From: JAQIBY01 sp963676165
Lineage (GTDB): Bacteria; Bacteroidota; Bacteroidia; Bacteroidales; ML635J-15
Direction of reading: 5' to 3'
DNA: 64,000 nucleotides
NCBI GenBank assembly: GCA_963676165.1
Contig: OY781043.1
Span: 2,170,001 to 2,234,000 of the forward strand
Position numbers and translations under genes: made by a program. This document shows, in pieces, positions 61,304 through 64,000 of this stretch. Position 1 is the stretch's first letter, and each line of letters starts with the position of its first letter. Below the pieces are notes generated by a model, which worked only from the letters and a program-made list of their open reading frames with translations, had not been told where the DNA came from and ran no database searches.

Positions 61304-62819
61304 AATGTTCAACAATCAGTTTTTTTCTAATAATTTTATCATTGACAGACAGTTTGACAATGTAAATACCGTTTTTCAAGTCTGAAATATCCATAGGAAA
61401 ATTAACTGCTTTTTGCATTTTTATGATTTTCCCATTTATATCATAAATAATTATCGATTCTATCTTATTTACATCAAGGCTTGAGATATTGAAATTTTGG
61501 GCAGCAGGATTAGGATATATGTTAACTTCATCACTAATTATGTTAGTTTCAACGGCATTTATCCAACCTTGCCCATACGGGCCATTCCCCAGGCTATCAG
61601 TTTTCACCAACCAAGAATAGTTATTATCATATGAAACATGATATAACCCGCAAAATGCAACCCCGTTGTCATTTGGAGAAATTACTGAATGTGGCCATAC
61701 ATCAACATCCTGACCACCTATATACTGTGTCCATAATAACGCACCAAAATTAGAATAGCGTTGTAACATCACATCATAATGCCAGGCGTCATAGCCCAAT
61801 AAGCTTTCATACATTGAGACTAAAATAATATCATCATTTTCGGAAACGGATAATGTCCTAATTCCAATATTTTTCCCATATTCAATCTGTTTGTAAAAAA
61901 GAGTTTCTCCGTTGTCATCGGTTTTAACCAATAGTGCATGATATGAATCATCAGGATACTCTGGGGGATGATGCCAATACAACCCGCCAATTAATAATTC
62001 CCCTACACTGTTGATAGCAAGATCGTCAAATAAATTGTAATCAATATCTGTCCATTCTTTGAGATATAACAATTCTCCTGCCTGGCTGATTTTTACAATA
62101 AATCCCCTTTGGGGTGCATAAGTCGTTTTTGTTGTGTCAATAATTGGTTTATCTGCTCTTCCAACCGCAATATAATCACCTTCCTGTGTTTCAGCAATGG
62201 ATTTAATTATAATCGTATTGTCTGTATTGTACAGTCTCCATGTCCACAGGGTGTCACCTACAATATTTGTTTTCACAACAATTGGATTTGGATCGGTGCC
62301 AAGGTTGTCTTCCATTATTGATCCAGCAGCGAGAATGCAATTATCACTTGTGCATTTTCCATCATTAAAAAAAATCCCGTATTTTGTTCCCGGGATAAAG
62401 GGGTTATCAAAGGCATATTGCTTTGTCCAAAGTGTATCTCCCAAACTATCGTACATCACAATGGCTCCGCTATTGTGCCAGTCAGGATTATCCTGCGTGC
62501 AACCTATTCCAACATAGCCTCCTGTTTTGGTGAGGTCAACAGCATGCAAATTACTATTCACTCCAGATGAATCACTATATGTGTACCATTCTAATTCCCC
62601 TAAAGAATCTGTTTTAAACAGCAAGTACCTTTCGTCGTACATGCTAAAACCGATACCTCCGGCACAAATGTAACCGCCATCCGGGGTTTGTTTTAAATCT
62701 CTGGGGTAACTGCCATGGTTGTCAAAAATAAATTGTTTGTCAAACATGATGCTTTCCTGGGCGCTTAACACACTGCTTAATAAAAGCATGCTGAGTAATA
62801 TTAGGCTTGTTTTTTTCAT
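61302..62819 (-). CDS. T9SS paralogue 3 (beta-propeller-like)
   Basis: 505 residues, first gene of the trio in transcription order. It has the shared signal peptide and 137-codon block, a middle close to paralogue 2 (SIMEDNLGTDPNPIVVKTN), and a C-terminal T9SS domain close to paralogue 1 (IYPNPAAQNFNISSLDVNK to RKKLIVEH). A vestige of the paralogue-2-type tail follows its stop. Function is unknown; surface display is expected. Confidence 0.85.
   Translation of the reverse strand: MKKTSLILLSMLLLSSVLSAQESIMFDKQFIFDNHGSYPRDLKQTPDGGYICAGGIGFSMYDERYLLFKTDSLGELEWYTYSDSSGVNSNLHAVDLTKTGGYVGIGCTQDNPDWHNSGAIVMYDSLGDTLWTKQYAFDNPFIPGTKYGIFFNDGKCTSDNCILAAGSIMEDNLGTDPNPIVVKTNIVGDTLWTWRLYNTDNTIIIKSIAETQEGDYIAVGRADKPIIDTTKTTYAPQRGFIVKISQAGELLYLKEWTDIDYNLFDDLAINSVGELLIGGLYWHHPPEYPDDSYHALLVKTDDNGETLFYKQIEYGKNIGIRTLSVSENDDIILVSMYESLLGYDAWHYDVMLQRYSNFGALLWTQYIGGQDVDVWPHSVISPNDNGVAFCGLYHVSYDNNYSWLVKTDSLGNGPYGQGWINAVETNIISDEVNIYPNPAAQNFNISSLDVNKIESIIIYDINGKIIKMQKAVNFPMDISDLKNGIYIVKLSVNDKIIRKKLIVEH
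62409..62819 (-). repeat. Conserved 5' block of T9SS paralogue 3
   Basis: The near-identical 137-codon block, third copy of three. Confidence 0.9.
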
Positions 62820-62846
62820 AATGTGGGGTGTTGGTTATTTATTATT

Positions 62847-62875
62847 AAAATGTATTTTATACTTTTTGAGCACAA
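62847..62875 (-). promoter_or_regulatory. Possible promoter of the T9SS trio (TTG-N18-TACATTTT)
   Basis: On the minus strand TTG (plus 62873-62875), 18 bases and TACATTTT (plus 62847-62854; last base off consensus) lie 28 bases before the first gene. The remaining gap to 63313 holds nothing I recognise except AT-rich sequence. Confidence 0.4.
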
Positions 62876-63313
62876 GCACAAAAGTTTTGTTTTTACAATT
62901 GGTAAAATGAGTAATAAATGATATTTTTTCATACAATGGTTTATTAGTAAATTAATAAACGTGAAAATTGCTTTTTCTTCCCCACAATGCAGTCAGTAGC
63001 ACTAAAAATGGTAAAATAATTATCAGCTTACAGTGCCTTTATGCTATAAAGTTACACTTTAATATCATACCAATCAAATTAATTTACTTTTATTTTTTAC
63101 AATTATACCCTATTTTCTTTACACCTAACCTCCATAAGCCTCCCTTCACCTATTAACCGCATATTATTTGTACACTTACAGTTTTATTATTCAATACTGT
63201 CAGCTATTTTTAAATTAAATTTCCAGTTCTTCGACAACAAGCATTTAAACTCCCATAGAAAATCAGCGCACTAAACTTTCATGGAAAAGACTTGTTATTG
63301 AAAGAAAAGCAAT

Positions 63314-63952
63314 ATGGATATTTCATTGAATACACGTAATGATTACACCAAAGGTTATATCGATGAAAAAGTACTGAATAATAAGCCTATCGATTTATTC
63401 CAGCGTTGGATAAAAGAGGTAGAAAGCATGCAAATTCCGGACTATAATGCAATGATTCTATCGACAACTGATCACTTGTTGCAAAGTCACAGCAGAGTTG
63501 TCTTGCTGCGTGAAATATTAGATGATGGCTTACAGTTTTACACCAATTACCTGAGCAATAAGGGCAAAGAAATTCAAGGTTCAAACCGAGTTAGTTTACT
63601 CTTCTACTGGGCAGGCTTACAACGGCAAGTTCGCATTGAAGGTCGAATAAAAAAATCGAGCAAAACCGCTTCAGACAAGTATTTTGAAACACGCCCAAGG
63701 GCATCACAAATCAGTGCATGGGCTTCAGATCAGAGTCAAGCACTTATTTCCAACGAAGCTTTCAAGCAAAAGCTCAATGAAATAGAGACAAAATACAAGA
63801 ACAAACGCATACCACGTCCTGATTTTTGGGGTGGCTATATTGTCACTCCAGAATTGTGGGAGTTTTGGCAAGGACAACCAGCGCGTTTGAATCAGAGATT
63901 TTTGTATGAAATAAATGGCAAATCATGGAAGATCTCTCAATTGCAACCATAA
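63314..63952 (+). CDS. pdxH: Pyridoxamine 5'-phosphate oxidase
   Basis: An FMN enzyme making PLP from PNP or PMP. The 212 residues include NAMILSTTDHLLQSHSRVVL (FMN binding), GLQFYTNYLSNKGKEI, VSLLFYWAGLQRQVRIEG and the C-terminal PDFWGGYIVTPELWEFWQGQ, followed by the terminal RLNQRFLYE, all diagnostic of PdxH. It ends at a strong terminator. Confidence 0.95.
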   Translation: MDISLNTRNDYTKGYIDEKVLNNKPIDLFQRWIKEVESMQIPDYNAMILSTTDHLLQSHSRVVLLREILDDGLQFYTNYLSNKGKEIQGSNRVSLLFYWAGLQRQVRIEGRIKKSSKTASDKYFETRPRASQISAWASDQSQALISNEAFKQKLNEIETKYKNKRIPRPDFWGGYIVTPELWEFWQGQPARLNQRFLYEINGKSWKISQLQP

Positions 63953-63953
63953 A

Positions 63954-63983
63954 AAAAGCAGGAACTTTCATTCCTGCTTTTCA
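63954..63983 (+). terminator. Terminator after pdxH
   Basis: The perfect 11-bp stem AAAAGCAGGAA/TTCCTGCTTTT with a 6-base loop closes the gene two bases after its stop. Confidence 0.9.
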
Positions 63984-64000
63984 GTATTTTTCATTGACAG

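Noticed and set aside
63067..63090. ATACCAATCAAATTAATTTAC resembling an IS630 terminus
   Set aside because: It needs a four-base insertion to align and has no partner end; too weak to call a solo terminal repeat.

Overview
The window is a piece of chromosome from an AT-rich member of the Bacteroidota, most like the Marinilabiliales/Bacteroidales group. The evidence is consistent: several proteins end in type IX secretion (T9SS) sorting domains; promoters carry the phylum's TTG-N19-TAnnTTTG signature; Shine-Dalgarno sites are mostly absent; the primary sigma factor is short; and Bacteroidota-restricted families occur (DUF2851, DUF3276/PUR, DUF4492, DUF5606, long NusB). Metabolism looks facultative or microaerobic: a split transketolase, a 2-oxoglutarate dehydrogenase, cytochrome bd, the hydrogenase maturase HydE, an FNR-type oxygen sensor and a ferrous-iron FeoAB transporter. 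No rRNA, tRNA or CRISPR array was recognised.

Layout. 0-6.8 kb: DUF2851 (cut by the window edge), a K+ channel, then a run in which a secreted von Willebrand A protein sits between the two transketolase halves, followed by an ECF sigma factor and two small envelope proteins. 6.8-12.4 kb (minus strand): C69 peptidase, RluD, a T9SS protein and a PASTA protein. 12.5-15.1 kb: ElbB, a GNAT and an alanine/ornithine racemase. 15.1-18.8 kb: an insertion-sequence graveyard with an ISAs1 remnant, a decayed IS630 element with recognisable ends, an RHS scrap and an apparently intact IS1182-type element. 18.8-28.8 kb: sucAB, hydE, and DUF4492-cydA-cydB followed by a 49-codon membrane ORF and a lipoprotein, then DUF456 and a CoA-type Nudix hydrolase. 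28.8-33.1 kb: redox and sulfur genes (MsrB, DUF2061-CysH, glutathione peroxidase, free Met-sulfoxide reductase) and PUR. 33.2-37.8 kb: nusB, DUF1573, yajC, YbbR-like, coaE, a J-domain protein and DUF5606. 37.9-44.5 kb: FNR, feoAB, dapF, an HtrA protease and rpoD. 44.8-52 kb (minus): a lipoprotein/barrel pair, rpmH (L34), rsmG, an ECF sigma factor, a glycosyltransferase, mazG, a PagL-like deacylase and a DUF62 enzyme. 52-54 kb: phoH and purC. 54-62.8 kb (minus): a 1321-residue T9SS protein and three tandem, mosaic T9SS paralogues. 63.3 kb to the end: pdxH.

Most of the window is ordinary core genome. The parts that stand out are: the mosaic T9SS trio, with a vestigial C-terminal coding end left between two copies; an FNR protein with all four Fe-S cysteines beside feoAB, whose promoter holds a perfect 12-bp palindrome; the cyd operon with a perfect promoter, a hairpin at the predicted transcript start and an unannotated small membrane gene; a cysteine/histidine tail on SucA; the vWA gene inside the transketolase operon; and heptanucleotide repeat arrays in three gaps. 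I do not see a clear new defence or mobile system.
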